A stretch of DNA of 64,000 nt from Sphingomonas yantingensis (GCF_014199325.1 NZ_JACIJJ010000004.1:434001-498000), one strand, 5' to 3'. Positions 33,633-43,491 are shown, counted from the first letter of the stretch. Numbers and translations: made by a program. Notes: generated by a model not told the origin, from the sequence alone.

Positions 33633-34046
33633 ATGAAGCATAAAGCCCTGTTTTCCGCGGCCCTGATGGGCCTTTCCGCAACCGCCGCGCATGCGGCCGA
33701 GCCGGTGACCGGCCGCTGGCTGACCGAGGGAGGCGCGGCGATCGTCGCGATCAAGCCGTGCGGTCAGAATCTCTGCGGCGCGATCGAGCGCGTCGTGAAG
33801 CCGACGCCCGGCGGCCCGACCACCGATGCGAAGAACCCGAACCCGGCACTGCGCAACCGCCCCTATGTCGGCATCACGATCCTGAGCGGCTTCACCAACA
33901 ACGGCGACGACTGGCGCGGCCAGATCTATGATCCCAAGTCGGGCAAGACCTATCGCTCGATCATCAAGGCGGCGGGTAACACGCTGGACGTGAAGGGTTG
34001 CATCGCGGTCTTCTGCCGCAGCCAGACCTGGACGCGGGTCCGCTAA
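33633..34046 (+). CDS. Secreted DUF2147 protein
   Basis: A 137-residue exported protein common in alphaproteobacteria. After the signal peptide (MKHKALFSAALMGLSATAAHA) it has the DUF2147 pattern GRWLTEGGAAIVAIKPCGQN, CGAIERVV, WRGQIYDPKSGKTYRS and the Cys pair KGCIAVFCRSQTW. The function is unknown; the fold is a small lipocalin-like beta barrel in known relatives. It starts 56 bases from the divergent mtnP start and ends opposite sufA. Confidence 0.85.
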   Translation: MKHKALFSAALMGLSATAAHAAEPVTGRWLTEGGAAIVAIKPCGQNLCGAIERVVKPTPGGPTTDAKNPNPALRNRPYVGITILSGFTNNGDDWRGQIYDPKSGKTYRSIIKAAGNTLDVKGCIAVFCRSQTWTRVR

Positions 34047-34080
34047 TTGGTCGCCGGCGCCCGCAACGGGCGCCGGCCCA

Positions 34081-34434
34081 TCAAACTGTGAAGCTCTCGC
34101 CGCAGCCGCAGGCGCCCTTGGCATTCGGGTTGGCGAAGACGAAGCCGGCGGTAAAGTCGTCCTCCACCCAATCCATCGTCGAGCCGATCAGGTACAGCAC
34201 CGATCCGCCATCGACGAAGAAGGTACCCCCCGGCGTCTCGATCCGCTCGTCCATCGGATTGGCGGCGGCGACGTAATCGACCGAATAGGCAAGGCCCGAA
34301 CAGCCGCGCCGCGGGGTCGACAGCTTGACGCCGACCGATCCCTCAGGCGCGCGCGACATGAGGTCGGCGACGCGCGCCTCCGCGGCGGGGGTCAGATGGA
34401 TTGCCTGCGGGCGCGCACGGATGGTCGTCGTCAT
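34081..34434 (-). CDS. sufA: A-type Fe-S carrier SufA/ErpA
   Basis: It carries assembled Fe-S clusters from the SUF scaffold to apoproteins. The 117-residue product has the three A-type cysteines: C45 in RRGCSGLAY and C109, C111 in GACGCGESF. The middle carries GGTFFVDGGSVLYLIGSTMDWVEDD. It is the last gene of the suf operon, one base after sufT. IscA, SufA and ErpA cannot be separated by sequence alone, but operon context favours SufA. Confidence 0.92.
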   Translation of the reverse strand: MTTTIRARPQAIHLTPAAEARVADLMSRAPEGSVGVKLSTPRRGCSGLAYSVDYVAAANPMDERIETPGGTFFVDGGSVLYLIGSTMDWVEDDFTAGFVFANPNAKGACGCGESFTV

Positions 34435-34435
34435 T

Positions 34436-34903
34436 TCACAGCATCCCGAGTTCGAGGCGCGCCTCGTCGGACATCTTCATCGGGTCCCAAGGCGGGTCCC
34501 AGACGAGGTTGACGTCAACCGCGCCGACGCCCGGCACGCTGCCGACACGAAGCTCGACCTCGGTCGGCATCGTCTCCGCCACCGGACAGTGCGGGGTGGT
34601 CAGCGTCATCGTGACCGCGGCGTGGCCGTCGTCCGACACTTCGACGCCGTAGATCAAGCCCAGGTCGTAGATGTTGACCGGGATTTCGGGGTCGTAAATG
34701 TCCTTCAGCGCCGCGATGATCGCGTCATAGGTTTCGCCGCCGGGCTGCCCCGCGGCCACGCCCACGGGCTTTTGCGCGAGGAAGCCGTCCAGATAGTCGC
34801 GCGTCCGCTCCGCGCGCGGTGCGGCGTCCTCCGCGTCGCTCACGCGGGCGCGGGGCGGGGGGGCGACGGCATCGACTTCTTCGACCTTAATATTGTCAGC
34901 CAT
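34436..34903 (-). CDS. sufT: SUF system protein SufT (DUF59/MIP18 family)
   Basis: A 155-residue maturation factor that helps deliver clusters made by SUF. An acidic, disordered N-terminus (about residues 1-35) precedes the DUF59 domain with AALKDIYDPEIPVNIYDLGL, TTPHCPVAETMPTEVE (one conserved Cys) and VWDPPWDPMKMSDEAR. It sits between sufS and sufA; the sufS stop and its ATG overlap by one base (TAATG). Confidence 0.93.
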   Translation of the reverse strand: MADNIKVEEVDAVAPPPRARVSDAEDAAPRAERTRDYLDGFLAQKPVGVAAGQPGGETYDAIIAALKDIYDPEIPVNIYDLGLIYGVEVSDDGHAAVTMTLTTPHCPVAETMPTEVELRVGSVPGVGAVDVNLVWDPPWDPMKMSDEARLELGML

Positions 34904-36117
34904 TATCCGAAAATCCGTGTAACGCGTTCAATTCCTTCGACCAGCGCGGCTACGTCGCGCGGGCCGTTATAGACGCCGAAGCTGGCGCGCGCGGTCGCCG
35001 GGATGCCAAGATGGTCCATCAGCGGCTGCGCGCAATGGTGCCCCGCGCGGATCGCCACGCGGCCTTCGTCCAGGATCGTGCCGACGTCGTGCGGGTGCAC
35101 GCCCTCGACCATGAAGCTGACGATGCCCGCCGAGTCCGCCGGGCCGAACAGCCGGACCGAATTCAGGCCCGACAACGCCTCCCGAGCCTCGCGAACCAGT
35201 GCGCCCTCATGCGCGTGGATCGCCTCCAGCCCGATCGCGTCGACATAGTCGATCGCCGCGTGCAAGCCGAGAACGCCGACGATATGCGGGGTCCCGGCCT
35301 CGAACCGCGCGGGCGGGGCCGCATAGGTGGTGCCGGCGAACGAGACCTTGTCGATCATCGCACCGCCACCCTGATAGGGCGGCATCGCTTCGAGCAGATC
35401 GCCGCGACCCCACAGCACACCGATTCCAGTCGGACCGTAAAGCTTGTGCGCGGAAAAGACATAGAAGTCGCAATCGAGCGCCTGAACATCGACGGGGAGC
35501 CGCGGCACCGCCTGGCACCCATCGAGCAGCAATTTCGCGCCGACGCCGTGGGCCAGATCGGCCGCGCGCTTTGCATCGAGCACCGCGCCGGTCACGTTCG
35601 ACACATGCGCCAGCGCGACCAGCTTGTGTGCGGGCGTCAGCATCGCCGCCATGGCATCGAGGTCGATCGCGTGATCCGCGGTAAGTGGCACCACGTCGAT
35701 CACCGCGCCGACGCGCTGGGCGACCAGCTGCCACGGCACGATGTTCGAGTGATGCTCGAGCTGTGACAGCAGGATGCGATCGCCCGCCCCGAGCTGCGTC
35801 GCCGCCCAGCATTGCGCGACGAGGTTAATCCCCTCGGTCGCGCCGCGGACGAACACGCATTCGTCGGGACTGGCCGCACCGATGAACCCGGCCACCCGCC
35901 GCCGCGCCGCCTCGTACGCCAGCGTCATGTCGGCGCTGCGCTGATAGACGCCGCGATGCACCGTCGCATAGGTCGTGTCATAGGCGCGAGTGATCGCGTC
36001 GATCACCGCTTGCGGCTTCTGCGCCGTCGCGGCGGTGTCGAGATACGCCCAGCCCTCGGGAATCGCCGGAAAGTCGGCGAGCCGGTCGAGCGGGCGGGCG
36101 TTGGTCAGCGTGGTCAT
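34903..36117 (-). CDS. sufS: Cysteine desulfurase SufS
   Basis: This PLP enzyme removes sulfur from cysteine for Fe-S cluster assembly. The 404-residue product has the PLP lysine K225 in SAHKLYGPTG and the persulfide cysteine C362 in RAGHHCAQPL, in the short loop typical of group-II (SufS) desulfurases. No SufE or SufU gene is in the operon, so the sulfur acceptor is encoded elsewhere. It overlaps sufD by ATGA and sufT by one base. Confidence 0.95.
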   Translation of the reverse strand: MTTLTNARPLDRLADFPAIPEGWAYLDTAATAQKPQAVIDAITRAYDTTYATVHRGVYQRSADMTLAYEAARRRVAGFIGAASPDECVFVRGATEGINLVAQCWAATQLGAGDRILLSQLEHHSNIVPWQLVAQRVGAVIDVVPLTADHAIDLDAMAAMLTPAHKLVALAHVSNVTGAVLDAKRAADLAHGVGAKLLLDGCQAVPRLPVDVQALDCDFYVFSAHKLYGPTGIGVLWGRGDLLEAMPPYQGGGAMIDKVSFAGTTYAAPPARFEAGTPHIVGVLGLHAAIDYVDAIGLEAIHAHEGALVREAREALSGLNSVRLFGPADSAGIVSFMVEGVHPHDVGTILDEGRVAIRAGHHCAQPLMDHLGIPATARASFGVYNGPRDVAALVEGIERVTRIFG

Positions 36118-37183
36118 AGCGCTTCGTTCAGCCAGGCTTCGGCGTCGGCGGCGAACACCTCGCGCACCGCCTCGTCCTCGATCCGGTCAATCGCGTCGGC
36201 GACGAAGGCACGGGTCAGCATCGCCTTGGCCGGTCCCTGGGGCAGGCCGCGCGACTGGAGGTAGAACAGCGCCTGTTTATCGAGTTCGCCCACCGTCGCG
36301 CCGTGCGCGCACTTCACATCGTCTGCGAAGATTTCGAGCTCGGGCTTCAGGTTTACGGTTGCCGTACGGTGCAAGAGAAGCCCGCGAAGCGATTGTTCGC
36401 CGTCGGTTTTCTGTGCCCCGCGCGCCACGTCGACCCGAGCCGCAAGACTGGCGGCCGAGCGATCGGCGGCGACCGCGCGCCAGATCTGGCGGCTCGCACC
36501 GTCGAGCGCGGAATGGCGGACCGTAACCGCGCATTCCTGTCGCTGCTCACCGCGGGTCAGCAGCGCGCCGCCCATCTCGGCGAGGCCGCCGTCGCCGGTG
36601 ACGACGAGTTCGCCGTCGATCCGGCTCGCAGCCTTCCCTGCGCCGAGGAAGATGCTGGCAAGGCTCGCCGCCGCGCCAATCTCGGCCTCTTCGCGCAGGC
36701 TGACAAACCCCGACGCCTGGAGCAGGCGGACCGATCGCGTGAGACGCGCGCCCTCGGCCAGACGGATCGTCGTCAGGCGGTTGGTCCAGCCGGCGCCGAC
36801 AAAGGTTTCGACGATCGAGGCGTCCGCATTGCGACTGAGTTCGATGACGCCGGGCAGGTGGTTCTCGCCGCCCGTCGCGACGTGGACGATCTGGATTACC
36901 GCGACCGTCTGCTCCGCCGCGAGCGTCAACCGCCAGCCGTCTCCTGCGGTCACCGCGCCGAGAGGGTGTGCGGTCGCCGGGCTGATCGCCTCGACCGACA
37001 CCTCGCCCGGTGTGCTAAGTTTAGGCTGGTACATGCCGTCCCGAAACACGAGGCGCGGGCCATCGCCCTCGATCCAAAGTCCATCGAGCGCGGGCGCACT
37101 GCCACGATCCGTCGACCGAGCCGCCTCCAGCGCGGCGAGGTCGGTCCAGCGCCACGCTTCCATCCGGTTGGTGGGAAGCTGCG

Positions 37184-37187
<4 letters not shown>
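36114..37187 (-). CDS. sufD: Fe-S cluster assembly protein SufD
   Basis: SufD pairs with SufB and the ATPase SufC as the scaffold. At 357 residues it is shorter than E. coli SufD but normal for alphaproteobacteria. It begins TNRMEAWRWTDLAALE and shows the SufBD core: DVKCAHGATVGELDKQALFYLQSRGLPQ and RAFVADAIDRIEDEAVRE near the C-terminus. The His in CAHGATVG corresponds to the conserved scaffold His. It is flanked by ATGA overlaps on both sides (sufC and sufS). Confidence 0.94.
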
Positions 37188-37913
<726 letters not shown>

Positions 37914-37927
<14 letters not shown>

Positions 37928-38207
37928 CATCAACCTGCTTTGAAGCGAAATAGGTGTCGAGAAAGCGCGCGCGACCGTCGCGGACGCAGGTGCGAAAGGC
38001 CTCGCCGCGGCCCTTGTCGAGGCAATGCATCGCCACCTCGCACACGCCGTTGTCGATCGCCGCGTCGCCGCTGGTGCGCGTCACCCGGCAGCGGCGCTTG
38101 CCGGTGACGAGATTGCGGCCGACGGTCCCCCGCGTGGCGTCGAACCGCTTGCCGACGACGACAAGGTCGGCGTCCTGCACCAGCAAGGCGAGGGCCAGCG
38201 CAATCAC
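37914..38207 (-). CDS. Small secreted Cys-containing protein inside the suf operon (2)
   Basis: A 97-residue protein of unknown function. A short hydrophobic N-terminus ([20 protein letters not shown]) looks like a minimal signal peptide or anchor. The rest is basic with four Cys (RRCRVT, GVCEVAMHC, RTCVRDG). It starts with GTG overlapping the upstream stop as GTGA and runs 14 bases into sufC, so it must be translated as part of the suf message. I do not recognise a family; the position suggests accessory or accidental cargo. Confidence 0.7.
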
Positions 38208-38506
38208 GGCTTCGGCGCGTCAGACAGATCGCCGTCGACCTGTTCGGCGGACACTGGATCCTCGAGCACCTTGCGCGTCGAGGCGTCGACCTTGTCGAAC
38301 ATCGCCGCATCATCCGGCCGCGCGGACTTGCGCTTCGGCGCGCAAAGCTTGAGCGCGGCGTCATGGATCGCGAGGCGGGCAGCAACGTCGGCGGGCGGGT
38401 CGATCATCGCTGGGTCGGCATTGATCCGCGACGACAAGCAATCGGCATAGCCGGCCACCGCATCGCTCGGCGTCACCTGCGCGAAAAGGAGCAGCGCGAG
38501 GATCAC
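38204..38506 (-). CDS. Small secreted Cys-containing protein inside the suf operon (1)
   Basis: A 100-residue protein of unknown function with a hydrophobic start ([20 protein letters not shown]) that could be a signal peptide. A helical, acidic body carries two Cys (ADCLSSR, LKLCAPK) and a Pro-rich end. Its GTG start overlaps the sufB stop as GTGA and its own stop overlaps the next gene in the same way. It shares the secreted, small, Cys-bearing layout with its neighbour but no clear sequence similarity. Confidence 0.7.
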   Translation of the reverse strand: MILALLLFAQVTPSDAVAGYADCLSSRINADPAMIDPPADVAARLAIHDAALKLCAPKRKSARPDDAAMFDKVDASTRKVLEDPVSAEQVDGDLSDAPKP

Positions 38507-39981
38507 CCGACGCTCCCTTCGAGACTGATGCCGAGCAGCTTCTGTGCCTCGACCGCGAACTCCATCGGCAGCTGCTGCAGCACTTCCTTGGCGAAGCCGT
38601 TGACGATCAGCGCGACCGCCGCTTCCTGATCCAGCCCGCGCTGCATCGCGTAGAACATCTGGTCGTCGCTGATCTTCGATGTCGATGCCTCATGCTCGAT
38701 CTGCGCCGAGGGGTTGCGCACCTCGATATATGGCACCGTATGCGCGCCGCACTGGTCGCCGAGCAGCAGGCTGTCGCACTGGGTGAAGTTGCGCACGCCC
38801 TCTGCGGCCGGCGCGACGCGGACGAGGCCGCGATAGGTATTGTCCGACCGTCCCGCGCTGATCCCCTTCGATACGATCGTCGATCGCGACCCCTTACCGT
38901 TGTGGATCATCTTCGTGCCGGTATCTGCCTGCTGGCGGCCGTTGGTCACGGCGACCGAATAGAACTCGCCGACGCTGTTCTCGCCGTTCAGCACGCAGCT
39001 CGGATACTTCCAGGTGATCGCGCTGCCGGTCTCGACCTGTGTCCACGACACCTTGCTGTTCCGACCCTGGCAAAGCGCGCGCTTGGTGACGAAGTTGTAG
39101 ATGCCGCCGACGCCGTTCTCATCGCCCGGATACCAGTTCTGGACGGTCGAATATTTGATCTCGGCATCGTCGAGCGCGACCAGTTCGACCACCGCGGCGT
39201 GAAGCTGGTTCTCGTCGCGCATCGGCGCGGTGCAGCCCTCGAGATAGGACACATATGCGCCCTTGTCGGCGACGATCAGCGTCCGCTCGAACTGGCCGGT
39301 ATTCTCGGCATTGATGCGGAAATAGGTCGACAGCTCCATCGGGCAGCGGACGCCTTCCGGAATGTAGACGAAGGTGCCGTCGGAAAAGACCGCGCAGTTG
39401 AGCGTGGCGAAATAATTGTCGCGCATCGGCACGACCTTGCCCAGCCACTGGCGGACGAGGTCGGGATATTCGCGGATCGCCTCGCTGATCGAACGGAAGA
39501 TGACGCCTGCCGCCTCCAGCTCCTTGCGGAACGTGGTCGCGACCGAAACGCTGTCGAACACCGCGTCGACCGCCACCCGGCGTGCGCCCTCGACGCCGGC
39601 CAGCACTTCCTGCTCGGCGATCGGGATGCCGAGCTTCTCGTACGTCCGCCGAATCTCGGGATCGAGCTCGTCGAGCGACGCGATCGTCTTCTTCGCCTTC
39701 GGCTCGGCGTAGTAGTACGCGTCCTGATAGTCGATCGGCGGCACGTTGAGCTTGGCCCAGTCGGGTGCCTCCATCGTCTGCCACAGGCGGAACGCCTTGA
39801 GCCGCCAGTCGAGCATCCATTCGGGCTCGTCCTTCTTGGCGCTGATGTAGCGGACGGTGTCCTCGGTCAGGCCCTTGGGCGCGAATTCCTGCTCGACCTC
39901 GGTCGCGAAGCCCCACTCGTACTTCTTGTTGGCGGCGGCCAGCGCCTCGGCGTTCTTCGGCGCGACGGCGGTATCGGTCAT
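38503..39981 (-). CDS. sufB: Fe-S cluster assembly protein SufB
   Basis: SufB is the scaffold on which the new cluster forms. The 492-residue product has [20 protein letters not shown] at the N-terminus and [40 protein letters not shown] (cluster-related Cys and His) and [40 protein letters not shown] and [20 protein letters not shown] follow near the end. Its ATG overlaps the Rrf2 regulator stop (ATGA), so the regulator leads the operon. Confidence 0.96.
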   Translation of the reverse strand: MTDTAVAPKNAEALAAANKKYEWGFATEVEQEFAPKGLTEDTVRYISAKKDEPEWMLDWRLKAFRLWQTMEAPDWAKLNVPPIDYQDAYYYAEPKAKKTIASLDELDPEIRRTYEKLGIPIAEQEVLAGVEGARRVAVDAVFDSVSVATTFRKELEAAGVIFRSISEAIREYPDLVRQWLGKVVPMRDNYFATLNCAVFSDGTFVYIPEGVRCPMELSTYFRINAENTGQFERTLIVADKGAYVSYLEGCTAPMRDENQLHAAVVELVALDDAEIKYSTVQNWYPGDENGVGGIYNFVTKRALCQGRNSKVSWTQVETGSAITWKYPSCVLNGENSVGEFYSVAVTNGRQQADTGTKMIHNGKGSRSTIVSKGISAGRSDNTYRGLVRVAPAAEGVRNFTQCDSLLLGDQCGAHTVPYIEVRNPSAQIEHEASTSKISDDQMFYAMQRGLDQEAAVALIVNGFAKEVLQQLPMEFAVEAQKLLGISLEGSVG

Positions 39982-40412
39982 GCTTCGGCTCCAACGCGCG
40001 CAGGCTGGTGCGCGCCGATCAAATTACTGAGGGTGACGCCGGCCAGCGCGCCGCGGACGGCACCGTTGACCGCGTCCCAATGGGGGCGGACGTCGCACGA
40101 CCCCTCGATCGCGCAGTCGTGGCGGCCATGCTCGACGCACGGGGTCATCGCGATGGGGCCCTCGATCGCCTCGACGATGTCGGCCAGCGTGATCGCGGCG
40201 GGCGGGCGGGCGAGGCGAAAGCCACCGCCGGTGCCGCGCGAGCTTTCGATGAGGCCCGCCGCCGACAGCCGGCTGACGAGCTTCTGCACCGTCGGCAGCG
40301 GCAGTCCCGTCTCCGCTGCCAGCAGCGTCGCGTTGAGGCGCACCGACCCGCACTGGCGGGCGGCGGCGCGCATCATCACGACGGCATAGTCGGCCTGGGC
40401 GGAAAGGCGCAT
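39978..40412 (-). CDS. Rrf2/IscR-family SUF operon regulator
   Basis: A 144-residue winged-helix repressor that heads the suf operon and probably senses Fe-S cluster supply. The N-terminal DNA-binding part includes [16 protein letters not shown] and [20 protein letters not shown]. The cluster-binding cysteines are C92, C100 and C106 ([16 protein letters not shown]), a Cx7Cx5C spacing different from E. coli IscR (Cx5Cx5C). AGGAA precedes the ATG. A perfect dyad lies directly upstream (separate entry), pointing to autoregulation. Confidence 0.92.
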   Translation of the reverse strand: MRLSAQADYAVVMMRAAARQCGSVRLNATLLAAETGLPLPTVQKLVSRLSAAGLIESSRGTGGGFRLARPPAAITLADIVEAIEGPIAMTPCVEHGRHDCAIEGSCDVRPHWDAVNGAVRGALAGVTLSNLIGAHQPARVGAEA

Positions 40413-40420
40413 GGGTTCCT

Positions 40421-40443
40421 AATCGGATGGTTTCGTTCCGATT
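40421..40443. promoter_or_regulatory. Dyad operator candidate before the suf operon
   Basis: AATCGGA (40421-40427), nine bases, TCCGATT (40437-40443): perfect 7-bp arms only nine bases from the regulator ATG at 40412. Rrf2 proteins bind dyads of about this size. Position and symmetry suggest binding by the operon's own Rrf2 protein, covering the promoter or leader. Confidence 0.6.
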
Positions 40444-40470
40444 GCCATGTGGGCGCGCGGGCGCGGGGGG

Positions 40471-41313
40471 TCAAGCCCGTTCGGGTGTCGCAGGCTCTGG
40501 TGGGGCCAGCTCATTGAATGCGGCGGGCGACAGGGTCATCGCCAGTACCGGGTCCATGCGAGAGGCAAGCGTCCCCGGCGTGTGACCGGTGAAATGCTTG
40601 ATCTCGCGGATCATGTGCGGCTGGTCGTAGAATGCCTCCGCCACCTCGCGCGCATCCGCGCCGTCGGCCAGCGCGGTGGCGGCGCGCAATGCACGGAACT
40701 TGCGCTCGAGGAGCTTAGGCGGGGCGCCGAAATAATGGTTCACCAGCCGCACGACCTGGCGCGACGACAGCGGGATCGCATCGAACAGCGCCGCCACGCG
40801 CGGTGCATCGCTGCTCGACAGCCACTGGCGGACCGATTCGCAGAGGCGTTGATGCTCGGGCGGGACCGGCCGCGCGCGTTCGAGCAGGAACGGTTCGACC
40901 ACCGCCGCCATCGCCGCCACGTTGTCCAGCGTGCGCAGATGCTCGAGCAGCGCGCTTCCCGCCGGGCCGAATACGGCCTCGCCATCGGTGACGTGGTCGG
41001 CGCGCTCGTGCGCGGGAATGCCGATCAGCGAAGACCAGCCCACGGGGCGCAGCGCCGCGCCGAAGCAGTGAAAGGGCCCCTCCACCCGGTACGCCGCCGC
41101 GCCCGTTCCGGGGCCGTTAACCATGATCGGGCAAGAGGGTTCGACATGCCCCTCGGCAAAGGTCAGGTGGCCACTACCTTTCAGCATGAAGCGGATCTGC
41201 CCGACGTCCGCGCGCTCGATCCCCTCCACCACCGGCTCATCGGATCGATAGAGATAGAAGATCGTCACCAGCGGCGCGATCGCCGGCGACGGTTGGTGGA
41301 AATCCAGCAACAT
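40471..41313 (-). CDS. AraC family transcriptional regulator
   Basis: A 280-residue regulator. The C-terminal 100 residues form the AraC double helix-turn-helix (PLSSRQVVRLVNHYFGAPPK, then REVAEAFYDQPHMIREIKHF and TGHTPGTLASRMDP). The N-terminal half (residues 1-160) is a cupin-like sensor with no recognisable ligand motif. The ATG at 41313 has AGGGA nine bases upstream. The gene ends 58 bases before the Rrf2 gene on the same strand. Its targets are not evident; the suf and sodC genes are neighbours but not obviously controlled by it. Confidence 0.85.
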   Translation of the reverse strand: MLLDFHQPSPAIAPLVTIFYLYRSDEPVVEGIERADVGQIRFMLKGSGHLTFAEGHVEPSCPIMVNGPGTGAAAYRVEGPFHCFGAALRPVGWSSLIGIPAHERADHVTDGEAVFGPAGSALLEHLRTLDNVAAMAAVVEPFLLERARPVPPEHQRLCESVRQWLSSSDAPRVAALFDAIPLSSRQVVRLVNHYFGAPPKLLERKFRALRAATALADGADAREVAEAFYDQPHMIREIKHFTGHTPGTLASRMDPVLAMTLSPAAFNELAPPEPATPERA

Positions 41314-41643
41314 CGACACGCTTCCCTGTTGGCGAAGTCGCCCCCGATGCCCCCGGGGAACGATGTCGCGTGCCACGGCGATGCCGGGATCGATCGGAAA
41401 GCGAAAGCGGGAAAGTGTGGGGGAGGCCCAAAAGCCGTGTACGCCGGACCGAAAAAAAGGGAGCGGCCGCTCACGAATGAGGGCCGCTCCTAGAAAAAGG
41501 CCCCTGTTAGGAACCTCTTGGGTCGCAAGGCTGCTCTAAGCGCGTCGATCGAGTCGGTCTTGTACGGATATGACAAAAAGGATGTAGTCGCGAAACGAAC
41601 GCGTCCCCCTCATCCTCCGACACATCCCGAGCGTTGCGCCGGG
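41314..41643. other. 330-base gap between araC-type gene and sodC
   Basis: No supported protein gene. It holds a strong minus-strand terminator (41452-41490) about 150 bases beyond the sodC stop. A 25-codon minus-strand ORF (41536-41613) has GGAGG directly abutting its ATG, too close for good initiation. The distance from sodC to the terminator leaves room for a small RNA or a long sodC 3' tail. Confidence 0.4.
41452..41490 (-). terminator. Intrinsic terminator, minus strand, downstream of sodC
   Basis: On the minus strand GGAGCGGCC (41490-41482) and GGCCGCTCC (41468-41460) form a perfect 9-bp stem with a 13-base loop, followed by C and seven Ts (41458-41452). It is the clearest Rho-independent terminator in the window. 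Confidence 0.88.
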
Positions 41644-42180
41644 TCAGCTCCGCCGGAACACGCCGCACGCGATCCGGCTGCCGCTGTTGCCCGAAGGATC
41701 GGTCCGCATGTCGTCCGGGCCCGCATGGATCATCATCGCCGAGCCGTCGGCGTCGAACAAGCCGTCGAACGTGCCGCCGGGCAGCGTCACGGTGAGGACG
41801 CCCGACCCATCTGTACCGACGTCGAGATTGGGCATGTCGCCCGCATGCGGCCCGGCCGGATTTTCCATGCCGTGCTTCTTCGCCATCGGGTTCCAGTGAC
41901 CGCCGGCGGTCTCGAACGTCGGCGCGTCGCAGCGGCCGACCGTGTGGACATGGGCGCCATGCGCGCCGGGCGGCATGTTGCGGCCCTCGACCACGATCTG
42001 GATGCCGTCGCTCATCGCCGTCGCCGTCGCGCGGCCGACCGACTGGCCGTTGGCGGTCATCAGGTCCGCGACCGCCGTGGGTTCGGCCGTGCCGCCGCCG
42101 TTGCCGTTCATCGTGCACCCGCCAAGGCCCACGCCGCCCAGCGCGATACCCGCCATCGCCAGTTTCAGTCCGCTCCGCAT
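41644..42180 (-). CDS. sodC: Cu/Zn superoxide dismutase, lipoprotein
   Basis: It removes superoxide in the periplasm. The 178-residue product has a signal peptide with a lipobox (GLGGC), suggesting membrane anchoring, then the Cu/Zn-SOD domain: GAHGAHVHTVGRC (Cu ligands and the first disulfide Cys), GGHWNPMAKKHG, GPHAGDMPNLDV (Zn ligands), SAMMIHAGPDDM and SGSRIACGVFRRS (second Cys). AGGAGG precedes the ATG at 42180. Upstream, GGAAC-N16-CATT (42234-42210, minus strand) is one base off an EcfG promoter. It is divergent from hppD. Confidence 0.95.
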   Translation of the reverse strand: MRSGLKLAMAGIALGGVGLGGCTMNGNGGGTAEPTAVADLMTANGQSVGRATATAMSDGIQIVVEGRNMPPGAHGAHVHTVGRCDAPTFETAGGHWNPMAKKHGMENPAGPHAGDMPNLDVGTDGSGVLTVTLPGGTFDGLFDADGSAMMIHAGPDDMRTDPSGNSGSRIACGVFRRS

Positions 42181-42272
42181 CTCGTCCTCCTGCCTGTTGT
42201 TCGCTTGCGAATGCGCCAGGGCTTGCCCGGTTCCGCGGCGGGTTGACCAGTGCCACCGTTCGAGCGATATTC

Positions 42273-42286
42273 GTATCAACTGATAC
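42273..42286. promoter_or_regulatory. Perfect palindrome GTATCA-AC-TGATAC, candidate operator
   Basis: Six-base arms (42273-42278 and 42281-42286) flank two bases, just before the GGAGG of hppD and within the sodC/hppD divergent spacer. Its place around the likely hppD transcription start suggests a repressor site for the tyrosine-degradation genes. No linked regulator gene is visible. Confidence 0.5.
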
Positions 42287-42306
42287 CATCTTTGGAGGAT
42301 GCCGCC

Positions 42307-43374
42307 GTGGAGCATATGGACGTCAATCCGCTGGGCCTCGACGGGTTCGAGTTCTGCGAGTTCTCCTCGGCCGATCCCGAGCGGATGGGGGCGCAGCTCG
42401 AGGCAATGGGCTTCACTGCCTTCTCGACGCATCCGAACCGCGACGTGGTCCGCTACAAGCAGGGGCGGATCAATCTTCTCCTCAACCGCATGAGCGAAGG
42501 CCACGCCGCCGATTTCCGCGCCGCACACGGGCCGTCTGCGGCGGGGATGGCGTTCCGCGTCGCTGACGCCAAGGCAGCGTTCGACAATGCCGTAGCCCGC
42601 GGCGCCAAGCCCGCCGACGCGTCGAACGGTGCGCTGGGCGAGGGCTATGTGCTGGAGGGGATCGGCGGCTCAATGCTGTATCTCGTCGACCGGCATGGCG
42701 ATGCCGGCAGCCTCTATGCCGACTGGACGCCGATCGAGGGCGCGGAGGAAGCCGAGGCGCGCAATTCGGTCGGCCTCGACCTGCTCGACCACCTCACGCA
42801 CAATGTCCGGCGCGGGCAGATGCGCGTGTGGTCGGAGTTCTACAACCGCATCTTCAACTTCGAAGAGCAGAAGTATTTCGACATCAAGGGCAAGGCGACC
42901 GGCCTGTTCAGCCAGGCGATGATCGCTCCCGACAAGGCGATCCGCATCCCCCTGAACGAAAGCCAGGACGAGAAGAGCCAGATCGAGGAGTTCATCCGCG
43001 ACTATAATGGCGAGGGGATCCAGCACCTCGCCTTCACCACCGACGACATCTACGCAACGGTTGAGAAGCTGCGCGACCGCGGGGTGAAGCTTCAGGACAC
43101 GATCGAGACCTACTACGAACTCGTCGACAAGCGCGTGCCGGGGCATGGCGAGGACCTCGACCGGCTGAAGAAGAACCGCATCCTGATCGACGGCAATGTC
43201 GGCGAGGAGGGTATCCTGCTCCAGATCTTCACCGAGAATCAGTTCGGGCCGATCTTCTTCGAGATCATCCAGCGCAAGGGGAACGAAGGCTTCGGTGCCG
43301 GCAATTTCCAGGCGCTGTACGAATCGATCGAGCTGGACCAGATCCGGCGCGGCGTCATCACGGTCGACGCGTAA
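42307..43374 (+). CDS. hppD: 4-hydroxyphenylpyruvate dioxygenase
   Basis: It converts 4-hydroxyphenylpyruvate to homogentisate in tyrosine degradation. The 355-residue product has two vicinal-oxygen-chelate halves; iron ligands are H162 (LLDHLTHNV), H240 (GIQHLAFTTDD) and E319 (FFEIIQRKG), and the C-terminal GFGAGNFQALYESIE is diagnostic. I chose GTG 42307 because GGAGG lies eight bases upstream; ATG 42316 is an alternative. hmgA follows after 117 bases containing a palindrome. Confidence 0.95.
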   Translation: MEHMDVNPLGLDGFEFCEFSSADPERMGAQLEAMGFTAFSTHPNRDVVRYKQGRINLLLNRMSEGHAADFRAAHGPSAAGMAFRVADAKAAFDNAVARGAKPADASNGALGEGYVLEGIGGSMLYLVDRHGDAGSLYADWTPIEGAEEAEARNSVGLDLLDHLTHNVRRGQMRVWSEFYNRIFNFEEQKYFDIKGKATGLFSQAMIAPDKAIRIPLNESQDEKSQIEEFIRDYNGEGIQHLAFTTDDIYATVEKLRDRGVKLQDTIETYYELVDKRVPGHGEDLDRLKKNRILIDGNVGEEGILLQIFTENQFGPIFFEIIQRKGNEGFGAGNFQALYESIELDQIRRGVITVDA

Positions 43375-43426
43375 GCGTCGGCCGGATGCCGAGCGCAGAC
43401 GAGGCGCCGCGCCCGGCCGGCACGGC

Positions 43427-43449
43427 AAGCCGGGCATAAGGCCCGGCTT
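43427..43449 (+). repeat. Palindrome between hppD and hmgA
   Basis: AAGCCGGGC-ATAAG-GCCCGGCTT is a perfect 9-bp hairpin, followed by a further GCCGGG. It may reduce read-through or stabilise hppD mRNA. It resembles the window's other GC-rich intergenic palindromes but lacks the CACCCC core. Confidence 0.6.
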
Positions 43450-43491
43450 TGCCGGGTCCGACGCCCGGCGGGAGAAAGAACGGAGGTTGCG

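Noticed and set aside
41536..41613. A 25-codon minus-strand ORF after sodC with GGAGG before its ATG.
   Set aside because: The GGAGG touches the start codon with no spacer, and the peptide shows no signal or domain.
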